A DNA stretch of 64,000 nucleotides. It comes from Pandoraea norimbergensis (GTDB lineage: Bacteria > Pseudomonadota > Gammaproteobacteria > Burkholderiales > Burkholderiaceae). The first letter of the stretch is position 1; each line of letters begins with the position of its first letter. The stretch is taken from contig NZ_CP013480.3 in the NCBI RefSeq assembly GCF_001465545.3, positions 3,348,001-3,412,000 on the forward strand, given 5' to 3'. Below the pieces are notes generated by a model. The model was not told where the DNA came from, searched no databases, and saw only the letters and a program-made list of their open reading frames with translations. The position numbers and the translations under genes are program-made. Below, one piece after another: positions 28,583 through 38,601 of this stretch.

Positions 28583-29488
28583 TCAGGCGGCGGTCGCGTC
28601 GATGCGGCGCGCGGCTTTGTCCTGTGCCAGCTTGCGTTCGGCCCACAGCTTCAGGCCCAGTGTCGCCAGCGCCAGCAGCGCGAGAATCGATGCCGCTGCG
28701 AACGCGCCTACCGTGTGGTAATCGTTGTATTCAATCTCCACATGCAGCGGCAGCGTGTTCGTTTCACCGCGAATGTGGCCAGACACCACCGACACCGCGC
28801 CAAACTCGCCCATGGCCCGCGCGTTACACAGAATCACGCCGTACAACAGGCCCCATTTGATCTTCGGCAGTGTCACCCGCGTGAACACCTGCCAGCCGCT
28901 GGCGCCCAGCACGCGCGCTGCCTCTTCCTCTTCGCTGCCCTGCGCCTGCATCAGCGGGATCAGCTCGCGGGCGACAAACGGGAACGTCACGAAGATGGTG
29001 GCGAGCACCAACCCCGGCAGCGCGAATACGATGCGCAGGTTGTTCGCGTCGAGCCAGTCCCACAGCGGGCCCTGACGGCCAAAGATCAGCAGGAACGTCA
29101 TCCCCGCGATCACCGGCGAGACCGAGAACGGCAGGTCGATGAGCGTGGTCAGCACACTCTTGCCTTTGAAGTCGAAGCGCGCAATCGCCCACGACGCCGC
29201 CACACCGAACACCAGATTCACGGGCACGGCAATCACGGCAATCAACAACGTGAGACGGATAGCCGAGAGCGCATCGTCGTTGGTCATACCGTCCCAATAC
29301 GCACCAATGCCTTTGCCCAGCGCGGTGACAAACACCGACGCGAGCGGCAACACCAGAAACAACGCAAAAAACAGCAGCGCCAGACCGATCAACACGACCT
29401 TGACGAGCTTGGGCTCGTCGGTCGGATCGGTGCTGCGCACTTTCGGCACGTGCGCAGCGGCGGCCGGGAGAGTTAGCGAATCAGACAT
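28583..29488 (-). CDS. cysW: Sulfate ABC transporter permease CysW
   Basis: A 301-residue inner-membrane permease with six hydrophobic spans and the EAA coupling loop ([23 protein letters not shown]) that docks on CysA. The [13 protein letters not shown] segment is typical of sulfate permeases. Start at the ATG at 29488 (MSDSLTLP). It lies 20 bases after cysT. Confidence 0.94.
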   Translation of the reverse strand: MSDSLTLPAAAAHVPKVRSTDPTDEPKLVKVVLIGLALLFFALFLVLPLASVFVTALGKGIGAYWDGMTNDDALSAIRLTLLIAVIAVPVNLVFGVAASWAIARFDFKGKSVLTTLIDLPFSVSPVIAGMTFLLIFGRQGPLWDWLDANNLRIVFALPGLVLATIFVTFPFVARELIPLMQAQGSEEEEAARVLGASGWQVFTRVTLPKIKWGLLYGVILCNARAMGEFGAVSVVSGHIRGETNTLPLHVEIEYNDYHTVGAFAAASILALLALATLGLKLWAERKLAQDKAARRIDATAA

Positions 29489-29508
29489 GATCGAATCTTT
29501 CTCTGGAA

Positions 29509-30372
29509 TCACGCGCCGCTGGCGCGCCGGCCCGAATGACGGCGTTGCAGCCACCATTGCAGGGTATTGATGAGGAGCAGCAGCACGAACGAGATCACGA
29601 GCATGACGACGGCCAGTGCCGCAGCGCCTGCGTAGTCGAACTGTTCGAGCTTGGTGACGATCAGCAGCGAGGTGATTTCCGAGACCATCGGAATGTTGCC
29701 CGCGATAAAGATGACCGAACCGTACTCACCGACCGCGCGGGCAAACGCCAGTGCGAAGCCGGTCAGCAGCGCCGGCAACACCGCCGGCAGAATCACGTGA
29801 CGCACGGTCTGCCAGCGCGAAGCGCCCAGACAGGCCGCCGCTTCTTCCTGCTCGCGCTCGAACTCTTCGAGCACCGGTTGCAGCGTGCGCACCACGAACG
29901 GCAGGCCGATGAACGTGAGTGCAACGAAAATGCCCAGCGGCGTGAACGCGATCTTGATGCCCAGCGGCTCGAACCAGCGGCCAATCCAGCCATTCGGGGC
30001 GTAGATGGCGGCAAGCACGATGCCCGCGACCGACGTCGGCAACGCGAACGGCAGATCGACCAGCGCGTCGACGATGCGCTTGCCGGGGAACGTGTAGCGC
30101 ACCAGCACCCACGCCAGAATGAAACCGAAGACAGCGTTCAGGAGTGCCGCCGCGAGCGAGATGCCGAACGTGAGGCGATACGACGCCAGCACGCGCGGCG
30201 AACTCACGGCGGTGACAAAACTCGCCCAATCGAGCGAGCTTGCCTTGATGAAGACCATCAGCAACGGCACCAGCACGACCAGACTCAGGTACGCCACGGT
30301 GTAGCCCATCGTCAGGCCGAAGCCCGGCAATGCACTCGGCTTACGCCAGATTGGAAACAGTGCGGTACTCAT
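29509..30372 (-). CDS. cysT: Sulfate ABC transporter permease CysT (CysU)
   Basis: A 287-residue permease and partner of CysW, with six membrane spans and an EAA loop ([20 protein letters not shown]), then [16 protein letters not shown]. Its start is 30 bases after the sbp stop, so the genes are cotranscribed. Confidence 0.94.
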   Translation of the reverse strand: MSTALFPIWRKPSALPGFGLTMGYTVAYLSLVVLVPLLMVFIKASSLDWASFVTAVSSPRVLASYRLTFGISLAAALLNAVFGFILAWVLVRYTFPGKRIVDALVDLPFALPTSVAGIVLAAIYAPNGWIGRWFEPLGIKIAFTPLGIFVALTFIGLPFVVRTLQPVLEEFEREQEEAAACLGASRWQTVRHVILPAVLPALLTGFALAFARAVGEYGSVIFIAGNIPMVSEITSLLIVTKLEQFDYAGAAALAVVMLVISFVLLLLINTLQWWLQRRHSGRRASGA

Positions 30373-30402
30373 CGTTGGTCCCCTTCGTTCTTTTTTTCTG
30401 AA

Positions 30403-31434
30403 TTACTTCTTGGTGTAGATCTGATCGAAGATGCCGCCGTCAGCGAAGTGCTTGGCCTGCGTCTTGGTCCAGCCGCCGAGATCGGCGTCCACCGTGTACA
30501 GCTTCAACTTCGGATACTGCGACGCGTACTTCTTGGCGATTTCCGGCGAACGCGGGCGGTAGAAGTGCTTCGCGGCAATCTCCTGCCCTTGCGGCGAGTA
30601 CAGCCATTGCAGGTAGGCTTCAGCCACCTTGCGCGTGCCATGCTTGTCGACGTTCTTGTCGACCACGGCCACCGGCGGCTCGGTCAGAATCGACGATGAC
30701 GGCACGACGATGTCGAACTTGTCCGGACCGAGGTCCTTCACCGACAACAGCGCTTCGTTTTCCCAGGCGATCAGCACGTCGCCGATGCCGCGTTCGACGA
30801 AGGTCGTCGTCGCACCGCGTGCGCCCGAGTCGAGCACGCCCACGTTCTTGTAGATCGCCTTGACGAAGTCCTGCGCCTTCTGCTCGTTACCGCCCGGTGC
30901 CTTGAGCGCGAACAGCCATGCGGCGAGGTAGTTCCAGCGGGCGCCGGCCGACGTCTTCGGGTTCGGCGTCACGACGCTGATGCCCGGCTTGGCCAGATCG
31001 TCCCAGTCCTTGATGTTCTTGGGGTTGCCCTTGCGCACGAGCAGCACGATGGTCGACGTGTACGGCGTGGCGTTGTCCGGCAGGCGTTTCTGCCAGTCCT
31101 TGTTCACCAGACCGGTTTGCGCCAGCTCGTCGATGTCGGCAGAAATACCCAGCGTGACCACGTCGGCCGGTGCGCCATCGAGCACCGTACGGGCTTGTTT
31201 GCCCGAACCGCCGTGCGAGGCCTTCAGCGTGACCGTGTCACCCGTGGTCTGTTTGTAATGGGCTTCGAAAGCCTTGTTGTAATCGGCATAAAGCTCACGC
31301 GTCGGGTCGTACGACACGTTGAGCAGCGAAAAGCTTGCCGCTTGTGCCTGTACCGTCATGCCGACGGACAGTGCGATAGCGCCCAGTGCGGTCGCCAGTT
31401 TCTTAGCTTTCGAACCCCGTGCTGCAATGCTCAT
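30403..31434 (-). CDS. sbp: Periplasmic sulfate-binding protein
   Basis: A 343-residue solute-binding protein. The N-terminus is a Sec signal (hydrophobic core [16 protein letters not shown], cleavage likely after AQAA) and the mature part starts [15 protein letters not shown], the family signature. [15 protein letters not shown] forms part of the sulfate site. It delivers sulfate to CysT/CysW/CysA. First gene of the operon, with an AT-rich control region upstream. Confidence 0.95.
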   Translation of the reverse strand: MSIAARGSKAKKLATALGAIALSVGMTVQAQAASFSLLNVSYDPTRELYADYNKAFEAHYKQTTGDTVTLKASHGGSGKQARTVLDGAPADVVTLGISADIDELAQTGLVNKDWQKRLPDNATPYTSTIVLLVRKGNPKNIKDWDDLAKPGISVVTPNPKTSAGARWNYLAAWLFALKAPGGNEQKAQDFVKAIYKNVGVLDSGARGATTTFVERGIGDVLIAWENEALLSVKDLGPDKFDIVVPSSSILTEPPVAVVDKNVDKHGTRKVAEAYLQWLYSPQGQEIAAKHFYRPRSPEIAKKYASQYPKLKLYTVDADLGGWTKTQAKHFADGGIFDQIYTKK

Positions 31435-31473
31435 GACTTTCGCTCCTTTTTTGCTTTCGTGTGGTAGGAGGCC

Positions 31474-31546
31474 AGTCTAGGGGGGCGGCTAAATAATTAA
31501 AAATAATATTTTGGCTTTTGTTTATACCGGAATAAGGATTAGAGAT
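31474..31546 (-). promoter_or_regulatory. Promoter and probable CysB site of the sulfate operon
   Basis: A strikingly AT-rich block (31489-31546) lies just upstream of a minus-strand -10-like TAGACT (complement of 31474-31479). No good -35 is present, which fits a promoter that needs an activator. CysB sites are AT-rich and placed this way; the gene it would serve, sbp, is in the same operon as cysB. Confidence 0.5.
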
Positions 31547-31649
31547 TTTGTGCTGAGGGATGAGGGGCACCGGTTTGCGGCAGAAATCGCGTCATTTGAC
31601 GGCGAAGTTCATGAAGTACTTGAAGTTTTCGCTTGCGCTTTTGGAAACA

Positions 31650-31665
31650 CTGTATAAAAATACAG
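31650..31665. promoter_or_regulatory. SOS box 1 upstream of lexA
   Basis: CTGTATAAAAATACAG, a perfect CTG-N10-CAG LexA site. The -10-like TATAAA lies inside it, so LexA binding would block its own promoter. Confidence 0.93.
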
Positions 31666-31669
31666 CCAC

Positions 31670-31685
31670 CTGTGCTTCCATACAG
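31670..31685. promoter_or_regulatory. SOS box 2 upstream of lexA
   Basis: CTGTGCTTCCATACAG, a second CTG-N10-CAG site four bases after the first and seven bases before the lexA ATG. Confidence 0.88.
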
Positions 31686-31692
31686 TGATGCC

Positions 31693-32346
31693 ATGATCAA
31701 ACTTACCGCACGTCAACAGCAGGTCTACGAACTGGTTCGCCAGGCCATTGAGCGCACCGGCTTCCCGCCGACACGCGCAGAAATTGCCGCCGAACTGGGC
31801 TTCTCTTCGGCCAATGCGGCCGAGGAACATCTGCGGGCGCTGGCGCGCAAGGGTGTGATCGAGCTTTCCGCCGGGCAATCGCGCGGCATCCGGCTCAAAC
31901 GTCTCGATGAGGCGGGCGGCGTGCATCAATTCACGCTGCCGCATATGGGGCTGATGCAACTGTCGCTGCCGCTCGTCGGGCGCGTGGCCGCAGGCAGCCC
32001 GATTCTGGCGCAGGAGCATATCGAACGCAATTTCCAGTGCGATCCGAACATGTTTGCGCGCCAGCCCGATTACCTGCTGAAAGTGCGCGGGATGTCGATG
32101 CGCGATGCCGGCATTCTCGACGGCGATCTGCTGGCCGTGCAGAAAGCCGCAGATGCACGCGAAGGACAAATCGTCGTGGCGCGTATCGGCGACGACGTCA
32201 CGGTCAAGCGCTTCCACCGCGTGAAGGGCGGCGTGGAGCTGATTGCCGAGAACCCTGACTTCGAGAACATCAACGTCAACGAAGGCAGTGGCGATTTTGC
32301 GCTGGAAGGGATCGCGGTCGGCCTGATTCGCAATAACGATCTCTAG
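31693..32346 (+). CDS. lexA: SOS repressor LexA
   Basis: A 217-residue repressor with an N-terminal winged helix ([17 protein letters not shown], then [14 protein letters not shown]) and a C-terminal self-cleaving domain. The cleavage site Ala-Gly is in RVAAGSPIL, the catalytic Ser in [11 protein letters not shown] and the Lys in [10 protein letters not shown]. RecA-stimulated cleavage releases the SOS genes. The ATG at 31693 is fixed by homology; an upstream in-frame extension would read through the SOS boxes. Confidence 0.96.
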   Translation: MIKLTARQQQVYELVRQAIERTGFPPTRAEIAAELGFSSANAAEEHLRALARKGVIELSAGQSRGIRLKRLDEAGGVHQFTLPHMGLMQLSLPLVGRVAAGSPILAQEHIERNFQCDPNMFARQPDYLLKVRGMSMRDAGILDGDLLAVQKAADAREGQIVVARIGDDVTVKRFHRVKGGVELIAENPDFENINVNEGSGDFALEGIAVGLIRNNDL

Positions 32347-32519
32347 GCGCAAGCCAAAGGCGCGCAACGACTTCACATCGCGCGCCATTCCCTGACGATC
32401 AAGTAACGCTGATTTGCGCCGGGCTGGGTCCGGCGCCCGTGCCCTGCTGCGCCTGCGATTTGTGAAGCGATGCGACAGGACACCTCTCTCCAACCGCTAT
32501 TGGAAGAAGGAAACGCATC

Positions 32520-32948
32520 ATGGCTCGACTCTTTGGTTTGCTGCGCACGTCCCTCGGTCAACCGCGCATTCGCTCGGCCACCGCCTCAGCGCAGGCGCGT
32601 CTTTCTGCGGTGTATGGCTTGTCGGCCCTGTCCGGACCGTTCGCGGCCGCACCGGCCGTCGCACGTTCTTACACGGTCCCGGCGCGTGCCCGCACTACCG
32701 CCCTGCCCCGCGCTATCGCTTCAGTTGTCAGCTCGGCGGCACGCCGTGCCTGCCCTGCCGCACAAGCGGTCAAGGCATCGCGCAATGTGCGTGAATTGCA
32801 GACACGGCGCGAGGCGCATGACGACGGGCGCGTCGATGTGCGCGTCTATCGTGACGTCTCGCATATCGTGATGGTCGGCAGCATCGCCGATATCTGCCGC
32901 AAACTCGATCAAGCTGTCGGCGAGCAGTTTTGTCAGGCGGCGGTGTAA
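32520..32948 (+). CDS. Uncharacterised 142-residue protein
   Basis: I do not recognise this family. The first 95 residues are rich in Ala, Arg and Ser with no domain; the last 45 (from about HDDGRVDVRVYRDVSHIV) look like a folded alpha/beta unit. A good AAGGA ribosome site lies eight bases before the ATG. It lies between lexA and the convergent hydrolase gene, and an SOS link is possible but no LexA box was seen directly upstream. Confidence 0.6.
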   Translation: MARLFGLLRTSLGQPRIRSATASAQARLSAVYGLSALSGPFAAAPAVARSYTVPARARTTALPRAIASVVSSAARRACPAAQAVKASRNVRELQTRREAHDDGRVDVRVYRDVSHIVMVGSIADICRKLDQAVGEQFCQAAV

Positions 32949-32958
32949 GCGACGCCTT

Positions 32959-34080
32959 TTATTCGCCCAGCGTTGCCAGCGGGTGATCGGCACCGCGACG
33001 CTCGCCATCGAAGAACCGGGCAACATCTACCGGTTTGACGTCTTCGATGCGGGCGTGTTGCCAGCGCGGTGCGTGGTCCTTATCGACCACGAGGGCGCGA
33101 ATGCCCTCAACGCCTTCGGCCCCGGTGCGCCCGTCCAGATTGAAGACGCAGCGCATCATCAGCCATTCTTCCCGCAGGTCTTCCGCCAGTGACAATTTGC
33201 GAGCACGCCGCACTTGCTCCAGCGTGACGCACACCATCAGCGGCGAGCGTTTGTTGCGCAACAGGTCCTCGGTTTCCTGGGCCCAGCCGGCATATTCGCA
33301 ACGCGCTTCACGCGCCAGCGAATGCAGAATTGCCGTGGCGTCGGCATGACCGAAGTGCGCATCGATGACGTCGCGCAGCGCGGCGAGTTTGCCCTGAGCC
33401 AGCCCCGCCGGCGGCAGACTTTCACGCGCGAAATTGCGGGCCGCATTCAGCACGGCGTCGCTATCTTGCCAGTCACCGGTTGCCAGTTGCTCGCATAGCA
33501 CCGACAGCGACGCACGCGGCATCACCACGTCGGCCAGACCGATCTCGCAGGCGTCGACGGCACCGAACACCGTGCCCGTCATGCCGAGATACTCACCAAG
33601 ATGCCCCGCAAGATTCGCGAGGAAGAACCCGCCGCCGACATCGGGGAAGAGGCCGATGGCCGTTTCCGGCATCGCCATGCGCGTGGCTTCCGTGACGATG
33701 CGCAACGCCGCGCCTTGCGAGATCCCCATACCGCCGCCCATCACCACGCCATCCATCAACGCGATGTAAGGCTTCGGATACGTCGCGATGGTGTAGTTGA
33801 GCGTGTATTCGTCCGTGAAGAAGTCCATGATGCCCGCCGTCGCTTCACCGCCCCGGCTGACAACTTCATGGAAATAGCGGATGTCGCCACCCGCACACAG
33901 GCCCTTCTCGCCCTCCCCTTGCAACACGACGCCCAGCACTTGGGGATCGTCTCGCCAGACGTGCAAAGCGCTGGCGATCGCACGAATCATGTCGTGCGAG
34001 AGCGCGTTAAGTGCCTTCGGGCGTGCGAGCGTGATGAAACCAATACGGCCACGAATCTCAGTGCGGACAAACTCAGTCAT
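32959..34080 (-). CDS. 3-hydroxyisobutyryl-CoA hydrolase, crotonase superfamily
   Basis: A 373-residue crotonase-fold protein. It has ARPKALNALSHDMIRAI, the oxyanion segment GLCAGGDIRYFHE, GVVMGGGMGIS and the catalytic-region MPETAIGLFPDVGG, and it is about 100 residues longer than simple enoyl-CoA hydratases. That layout is the 3-hydroxyisobutyryl-CoA hydrolase (HIBCH) type, which acts in valine breakdown. It stands alone between convergent and divergent neighbours. Confidence 0.85.
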   Translation of the reverse strand: MTEFVRTEIRGRIGFITLARPKALNALSHDMIRAIASALHVWRDDPQVLGVVLQGEGEKGLCAGGDIRYFHEVVSRGGEATAGIMDFFTDEYTLNYTIATYPKPYIALMDGVVMGGGMGISQGAALRIVTEATRMAMPETAIGLFPDVGGGFFLANLAGHLGEYLGMTGTVFGAVDACEIGLADVVMPRASLSVLCEQLATGDWQDSDAVLNAARNFARESLPPAGLAQGKLAALRDVIDAHFGHADATAILHSLAREARCEYAGWAQETEDLLRNKRSPLMVCVTLEQVRRARKLSLAEDLREEWLMMRCVFNLDGRTGAEGVEGIRALVVDKDHAPRWQHARIEDVKPVDVARFFDGERRGADHPLATLGE

Positions 34081-34167
34081 GTCGGATAGTTAGGTCGAGG
34101 GGGTAATGTTGAGTGCAAACGTAGGCGAAGTCAGCGGGGTGCGTCAAACCTGCATGCGCATGGCAAA

Positions 34168-34199
34168 TAAAAAAAGCCGGCGCTGAGCACCGGCTTTCT
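34168..34199 (-). terminator. Terminator after typA
   Basis: AGCCGG (34175-34180) pairs with CCGGCT (34190-34195); the A-rich run just before it is a U run on the minus strand. It lies about 75 bases past the typA stop. Confidence 0.8.
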
Positions 34200-34271
34200 T
34201 TCCAACAGACTGGCATCGGCAACCGGACGGGCAACGCCCACTGGCTGCCGACCCTATCGCCGGCGACTACC

Positions 34272-36092
34272 TTACGACGCGTCGCGCGAAGCGCGCTTAC
34301 GTTCGTGTTCCTTGAGGTAACGCTTGCGCAGACGAATCGTCTTCGGCGTGACTTCAACCAGTTCGTCGTCGTCGATGAATTCCACCGCGTATTCGAGGTT
34401 CATCGCGATCGGCGGCACCAGACGCACGGCTTCGTCGGTACCCGACGCACGCACGTTCGTGAGCTGCTTGCCCTTGATCGGGTTGACCACGAGGTCGTTA
34501 TCACGGCTGTGAATACCGATGATCATGCCTTCGTACAGGGCATCGCCCGGCGACACGAACATGCGGCCGCGATCTTGCAGCTTCCACAGTGCGTAGGCCA
34601 CGGCAGCGCCGTCGTCTTGCGAGATCAGCACGCCGTTACGACGCTCACCCAGCGAGCCATCCTTGAGCGGTGCGTAAGCATCGAAGATGTGGCTCATCAG
34701 GCCCGTACCACGGGTCATCGACAGGAAGTCACCCTGGAAGCCGATCAGGCCACGGGCCGGAATGCGGTATTCCAGACGCGTACGGCCACGGCCGTCCGAG
34801 ACCATGTCCAGCATTTCGCCCTTGCGGCGGCCGATTTCTTCCATGACCGCGCCCTGGTGATCGTCTTCCAGGTCGATGGTCAGCATTTCGTACGGCTCGT
34901 GCTTCACGCCGTCGATTTCCTTGAGCACCACGCGCGGACGCGACACGGCCAGTTCATAGCCTTCGCGACGCATGTTCTCGATGAGAATCGTCAGGTGCAG
35001 TTCGCCACGGCCCGACACTTCGAAGACCGAGTCTTCCGCCGTGTCTTTCACGCGCAGCGCCACGTTGTGGTTCAGTTCCTTGTGCAGACGGTCGCGAATC
35101 TGGCGGCTCGTCACGAACTTGCCTTCACGGCCAGCCAGCGGCGACGTGTTCACGCAGAAGTTCATGGTCAGCGTCGGCTCGTCCACCGTCAGCAGCGGCA
35201 GCGCTTCCGGCGTATCGATATCGCACAGCGTCGCGCCGATACCCACGTCTTCAATACCGTTGATCAGCACGATGTCGCCGGCTTGCGCGCCGTCCGACAT
35301 CACGCGCTCCAGGCCTTCGAACGTCAGCACCTGGTTGATCTTGCGCTTGAGCACTTCGCCGTCCGGACCGAAGCGCATGGCCACTTGCTGACCCGGCTTG
35401 ATGCTGCCGCGCGTAATACGGCCAATACCGATACGGCCGACGAACGTCGAGTAGTCGAGCGAGCTGATTTGCAGTTGCAGCGGGGCATCGACGTCGGCTT
35501 CGCGCACAGGCACGTTCTTGAGAATCGCGTCGAACAGCGGGCGCATATTGCCTTCACGCACGTCCGAGTCGAGGCTCGCGAAACCATTCAGTGCCGAGGC
35601 GTAGACAACCGGGAAATCCAGTTGCTCGTCGGTAGCACCGAGCTTGTCCATCAGATCGAACGTCTGGTTGATCACCCAGTCAGGACGTGCGCCCGGACGG
35701 TCGATCTTGTTGACCACGACGATCGGCTTCAGACCGAGGCCCAGGGCCTTGCGGGTCACGAAGCGGGTTTGCGGCATCGGACCTTCGACGGCATCGACCA
35801 GCAGCAACACGCTGTCGACCATCGAGAGCACGCGCTCGACTTCACCACCGAAGTCCGCGTGACCCGGGGTGTCAACGATGTTGATGTGGGTGCCTTCGTA
35901 TTCGACGGCGCAGTTTTTGGCGAGGATCGTGATGCCGCGCTCTTTTTCAATGTCGTTCGAGTCCATCACGCGTTCAGCGACGTGCTGATTTTCGCGGAAG
36001 GTGCCCGACTGGCGCAGCAATTGGTCAACCAGCGTGGTTTTGCCGTGGTCGACGTGCGCGATGATAGCGATGTTACGGAGAGCGCGGGTCAT
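34272..36092 (-). CDS. typA: Ribosome-associated GTPase TypA/BipA
   Basis: A 606-residue translational GTPase. The G domain shows [15 protein letters not shown] (G1), [13 protein letters not shown] (G3) and [10 protein letters not shown] (G4), then EF-G-like domains and the BipA-specific C-terminus. It helps 50S assembly and growth at low temperature. Length agrees with E. coli BipA (607). Confidence 0.97.
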   Translation of the reverse strand: MTRALRNIAIIAHVDHGKTTLVDQLLRQSGTFRENQHVAERVMDSNDIEKERGITILAKNCAVEYEGTHINIVDTPGHADFGGEVERVLSMVDSVLLLVDAVEGPMPQTRFVTRKALGLGLKPIVVVNKIDRPGARPDWVINQTFDLMDKLGATDEQLDFPVVYASALNGFASLDSDVREGNMRPLFDAILKNVPVREADVDAPLQLQISSLDYSTFVGRIGIGRITRGSIKPGQQVAMRFGPDGEVLKRKINQVLTFEGLERVMSDGAQAGDIVLINGIEDVGIGATLCDIDTPEALPLLTVDEPTLTMNFCVNTSPLAGREGKFVTSRQIRDRLHKELNHNVALRVKDTAEDSVFEVSGRGELHLTILIENMRREGYELAVSRPRVVLKEIDGVKHEPYEMLTIDLEDDHQGAVMEEIGRRKGEMLDMVSDGRGRTRLEYRIPARGLIGFQGDFLSMTRGTGLMSHIFDAYAPLKDGSLGERRNGVLISQDDGAAVAYALWKLQDRGRMFVSPGDALYEGMIIGIHSRDNDLVVNPIKGKQLTNVRASGTDEAVRLVPPIAMNLEYAVEFIDDDELVEVTPKTIRLRKRYLKEHERKRASRDAS

Positions 36093-36288
36093 GAAAAGGT
36101 GCTCGAAAAAAGCCTTTGGAGAATCCGCGATTCTACCACTTGCGCATGTCCCACGTCATGGCATTTCTGCAATGCAACAACGGCTTACCGCATTGACACC
36201 GTGTCGTCACGAATTTTCCCCACCCGCCAACCTCCCGCCCCGCACCAATTAGAGGCTTCTTTCTAGTGCGGCGTGAAATATATGCCTA

Positions 36289-36301
36289 GTCAACTATTGC
36301 A
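36289..36301 (+). promoter_or_regulatory. Operator-like repeat, copy 1
   Basis: GTCAACTATTGCA, 12 of 13 bases identical to copies 2 and 3. It sits just upstream of the -35 of the MarR gene. Confidence 0.6.
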
Positions 36302-36306
36302 TCGCC

Positions 36307-36334
36307 TTGCTTTTTATTAAGTGCCCGCTATAAT
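36307..36334 (+). promoter_or_regulatory. Sigma70 promoter of the MarR-efflux unit
   Basis: TTGCTT (36307-36312), a 16-base spacer, and TATAAT (36329-36334). It lies between operator-like copies 1 and 2. Confidence 0.8.
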
Positions 36335-36342
36335 CGTGACAA

Positions 36343-36355
36343 GTCAATTATTGCA
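36343..36355 (+). promoter_or_regulatory. Operator-like repeat, copy 2
   Basis: GTCAATTATTGCA, starting eight bases after the -10, so it covers the likely transcription start. It contains the small palindrome CAAT-T-ATTG. Probably bound by the MarR-family protein encoded 11 bases downstream. Confidence 0.65.
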
Positions 36356-36366
36356 TCATCACGAAA

Positions 36367-36879
36367 ATGGCCGAACCGCCCGCCACTCTCAACGATTCGA
36401 CGCCGACATCGCCCAGCGATGCGGCGCCCGCCGTCGACCCGCCCCGTAACGGTTACAACATCGACGATTCCCTCGGTTATCTGGTTGCCCGGGTGCGTCA
36501 GTTGATCATGGCCGAACTGACGAAGGAAACCTCGCAGTACGGGCTGACCAGCACACAGGCCACCATGCTCTATAAGGTAGCCACGGGCAAAAGCAAGACG
36601 GCAGCCGATCTGGCGCGCGACTACTGTATAGATGCGAGCGCCGTGACCCGGCTGCTCGACCGGCTCGAAGCGCATGGTCTGCTGGTGCGCGAGCGCAGCA
36701 AGACCGACCGCCGCACGGTCGATCTGAGTGCGACCGAGGCGGGCAACGCGATGGCCGACCGCATGCCGGATATCTTTGTGCGTGCTGCCGATCACCTGAT
36801 GCGTGGCTTCTCCGTCGAAGAAATGGGCTTTCTGAAGAGCCTCCTGCGGCGCGTCATTGCCAACGGAGAGAGCGGATAA
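36367..36879 (+). CDS. MarR-family transcriptional repressor
   Basis: A 170-residue regulator. After a 30-residue Pro/Ser leader comes a MarR winged helix fold: dimer helices (GYLVARVRQLIMAELTKE), recognition region TAADLARDYCIDASAVTRLLDRLEAHGL and wing RSKTDRRTVDLSATEAG. It is followed by a tripartite efflux operon in the same direction, the usual setting for an EmrR/MarR repressor that responds to the exported compounds. Three copies of one 13-base repeat lie near this gene and the next, and are its likely sites. Confidence 0.9.
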   Translation: MAEPPATLNDSTPTSPSDAAPAVDPPRNGYNIDDSLGYLVARVRQLIMAELTKETSQYGLTSTQATMLYKVATGKSKTAADLARDYCIDASAVTRLLDRLEAHGLLVRERSKTDRRTVDLSATEAGNAMADRMPDIFVRAADHLMRGFSVEEMGFLKSLLRRVIANGESG

Positions 36880-36911
36880 CCGCCGGATTCCCCTCAAATA
36901 AAGCTTGCCAT

Positions 36912-36924
36912 GTCCACTATTGCA
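36912..36924 (+). promoter_or_regulatory. Operator-like repeat, copy 3
   Basis: GTCCACTATTGCA, 67 bases before the efflux lipoprotein start. Its match to copies 1 and 2 suggests a second site for the MarR protein on the efflux genes themselves. Confidence 0.55.
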
Positions 36925-36990
36925 CGGACTCGCAAGTGCCCGATTCCCCGATTATTGTCAGTAGAAGACTTCACTCGTAAAGGTTTTGCG

Positions 36991-38517
36991 ATGAAAGCGG
37001 CCTCACCGTTCCTCCCGCGTCTGCGGGCCCGCTCAGCGATTTCCGCCCTTTGTCTGGCGGCAGTGACGCTGGGATTTGCCGGTTGTGCGAATTTCGCCGG
37101 CATCCATAGCGACAAGCAGATCACCACGCCTGACCAGTATCAGACCCAGCGCAGCCTGCCCTCCGAAGGCGGTCAATGGCCGGGCACGGACTGGGCCCAG
37201 CGTTTTGGCGATCCGCAACTCGTCTCGTTGATCAATGAAGCGCTCGCGACCAACCCGGATCTCGCCTCGGCAGCCGCACGTCTGAAGGCCGCTCAGGCCC
37301 AGACCGAGGGTGCCGCTGCGGCGCTGCTGCCGTCGGTCGGTTTCCAGGCCGACGTGTATCGCGAGAAATTCACGGAAAACACCATCTATCCGCCGGGTTA
37401 CGGCGGCACCTGGTTCACTCAGGGCGACCTGAATGCCTCGCTGTCGTGGGAACTCGATCTGTGGGGCAAGAACCGCTCCGCGCGTGCACAGGCCACCAAT
37501 GCCGAGCGCGCCGAAGAAGCCGAAGATCAGGAAGTGCGCCTCGCGCTCTCGACGGCCGTGGCTCGCTCGTATAACCAGCTCGCGCAGCAATACGCACTGC
37601 ACGACGTGCTGGAGCGCATCGGCAAGCAACGCCAGAACCTGGGCAAGCTGACCAACGACCGTGTGCGCGCCGGACTCGACACGCAAGTCGAACAGAAACA
37701 GGCCGAAAGCAATACCGCCGATATCGAAACGCAACTCGCGCAACTCGACGGGCAGATCCTGCTCACGCGTCATCAGTTGGGCGTGCTGCTCGGCAAGGGC
37801 CCGGATCGTGGTCTCGAGATCGAGCGTCCGACGCTCGCACAACTGCCGACGCCGGCGCTGCCCGACAACCTGCCGCTCGCCCTGCTCGGCCGCCGTCCCG
37901 ATGTGGTCTCGGCCCGCTGGGGCGTGGAAGCCCAGTTGAAGGGCGTGGACGTTGCCAAGGCACGCTTCTATCCGGACGTGAACCTCAATGCCGCCTTCGG
38001 CTTCTCGACCTTCGGGCTGGGCAAGCTGATCGACCCGAGCAGCCAGAACATTCAGGCCGGCCCGGTGATTTCGCTGCCGATCTTCGACGGCGGACGCCTG
38101 CGTGCCAACCTCAAGGGTCAGTACGCCGCATATGAAAGCGCCGTGGCGAACTATGACTCGACGCTGAACAAGGCACTCGGCGATATCGCCGACCGCATGT
38201 CGTCGATTCGTTCCGCCGACCGGCAGATGGTGTCGCAGCGCGTGGCGCAAAACGCTGCGCAGCGTGCCTACGATCTGGCCATCGACCGTTACAAGGCCGG
38301 CCTCACGCCGCAAGTGACGGTGCTCACAGCCGAGTCGTCGCTGCTGCTGCAAGAACAGACACGCGTGAATATCGAAGGTGCACGCCGCGACCAGCAGATC
38401 GGACTGATCAAGGCGCTGGGCGGTGGCTTCGACGCGCAGGCGGCCGGTCTGGTTGTCGGGCAGGAGCGCCCGGCCAAAACCGACGGCGACGGCGATGCGG
38501 CAACGCAAACGCACTGA
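36991..38517 (+). CDS. Outer membrane efflux lipoprotein, NodT/OprM family
   Basis: A 508-residue TolC-like channel. The N-terminal signal ends in a lipobox (LGFAGC), so it is lipid-anchored in the outer membrane. Two outer-membrane-efflux repeats follow, with LSWELDLWGKNRSARAQA and GPVISLPIFDGGRLRANLKGQ as typical blocks. ATG at 36991 chosen with an AAAGG site; the longer in-frame form from 36910 would overlap operator copy 3. It pairs with the membrane fusion and pump genes downstream. Confidence 0.92.
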   Translation: MKAASPFLPRLRARSAISALCLAAVTLGFAGCANFAGIHSDKQITTPDQYQTQRSLPSEGGQWPGTDWAQRFGDPQLVSLINEALATNPDLASAAARLKAAQAQTEGAAAALLPSVGFQADVYREKFTENTIYPPGYGGTWFTQGDLNASLSWELDLWGKNRSARAQATNAERAEEAEDQEVRLALSTAVARSYNQLAQQYALHDVLERIGKQRQNLGKLTNDRVRAGLDTQVEQKQAESNTADIETQLAQLDGQILLTRHQLGVLLGKGPDRGLEIERPTLAQLPTPALPDNLPLALLGRRPDVVSARWGVEAQLKGVDVAKARFYPDVNLNAAFGFSTFGLGKLIDPSSQNIQAGPVISLPIFDGGRLRANLKGQYAAYESAVANYDSTLNKALGDIADRMSSIRSADRQMVSQRVAQNAAQRAYDLAIDRYKAGLTPQVTVLTAESSLLLQEQTRVNIEGARRDQQIGLIKALGGGFDAQAAGLVVGQERPAKTDGDGDAATQTH

Positions 38518-38601
38518 CCGGCAGCGAACCGCACAGCAGCCCATAAGACACACAAGACACAACGTCAAAAAGCACATTGAGAGATTAGTACGGAGCGAAT
38601 G

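Noticed and set aside
34305..36266. Open frame of about 650 codons opposite typA
   Set aside because: Antisense of a firm gene; composition typical of a shadow frame.
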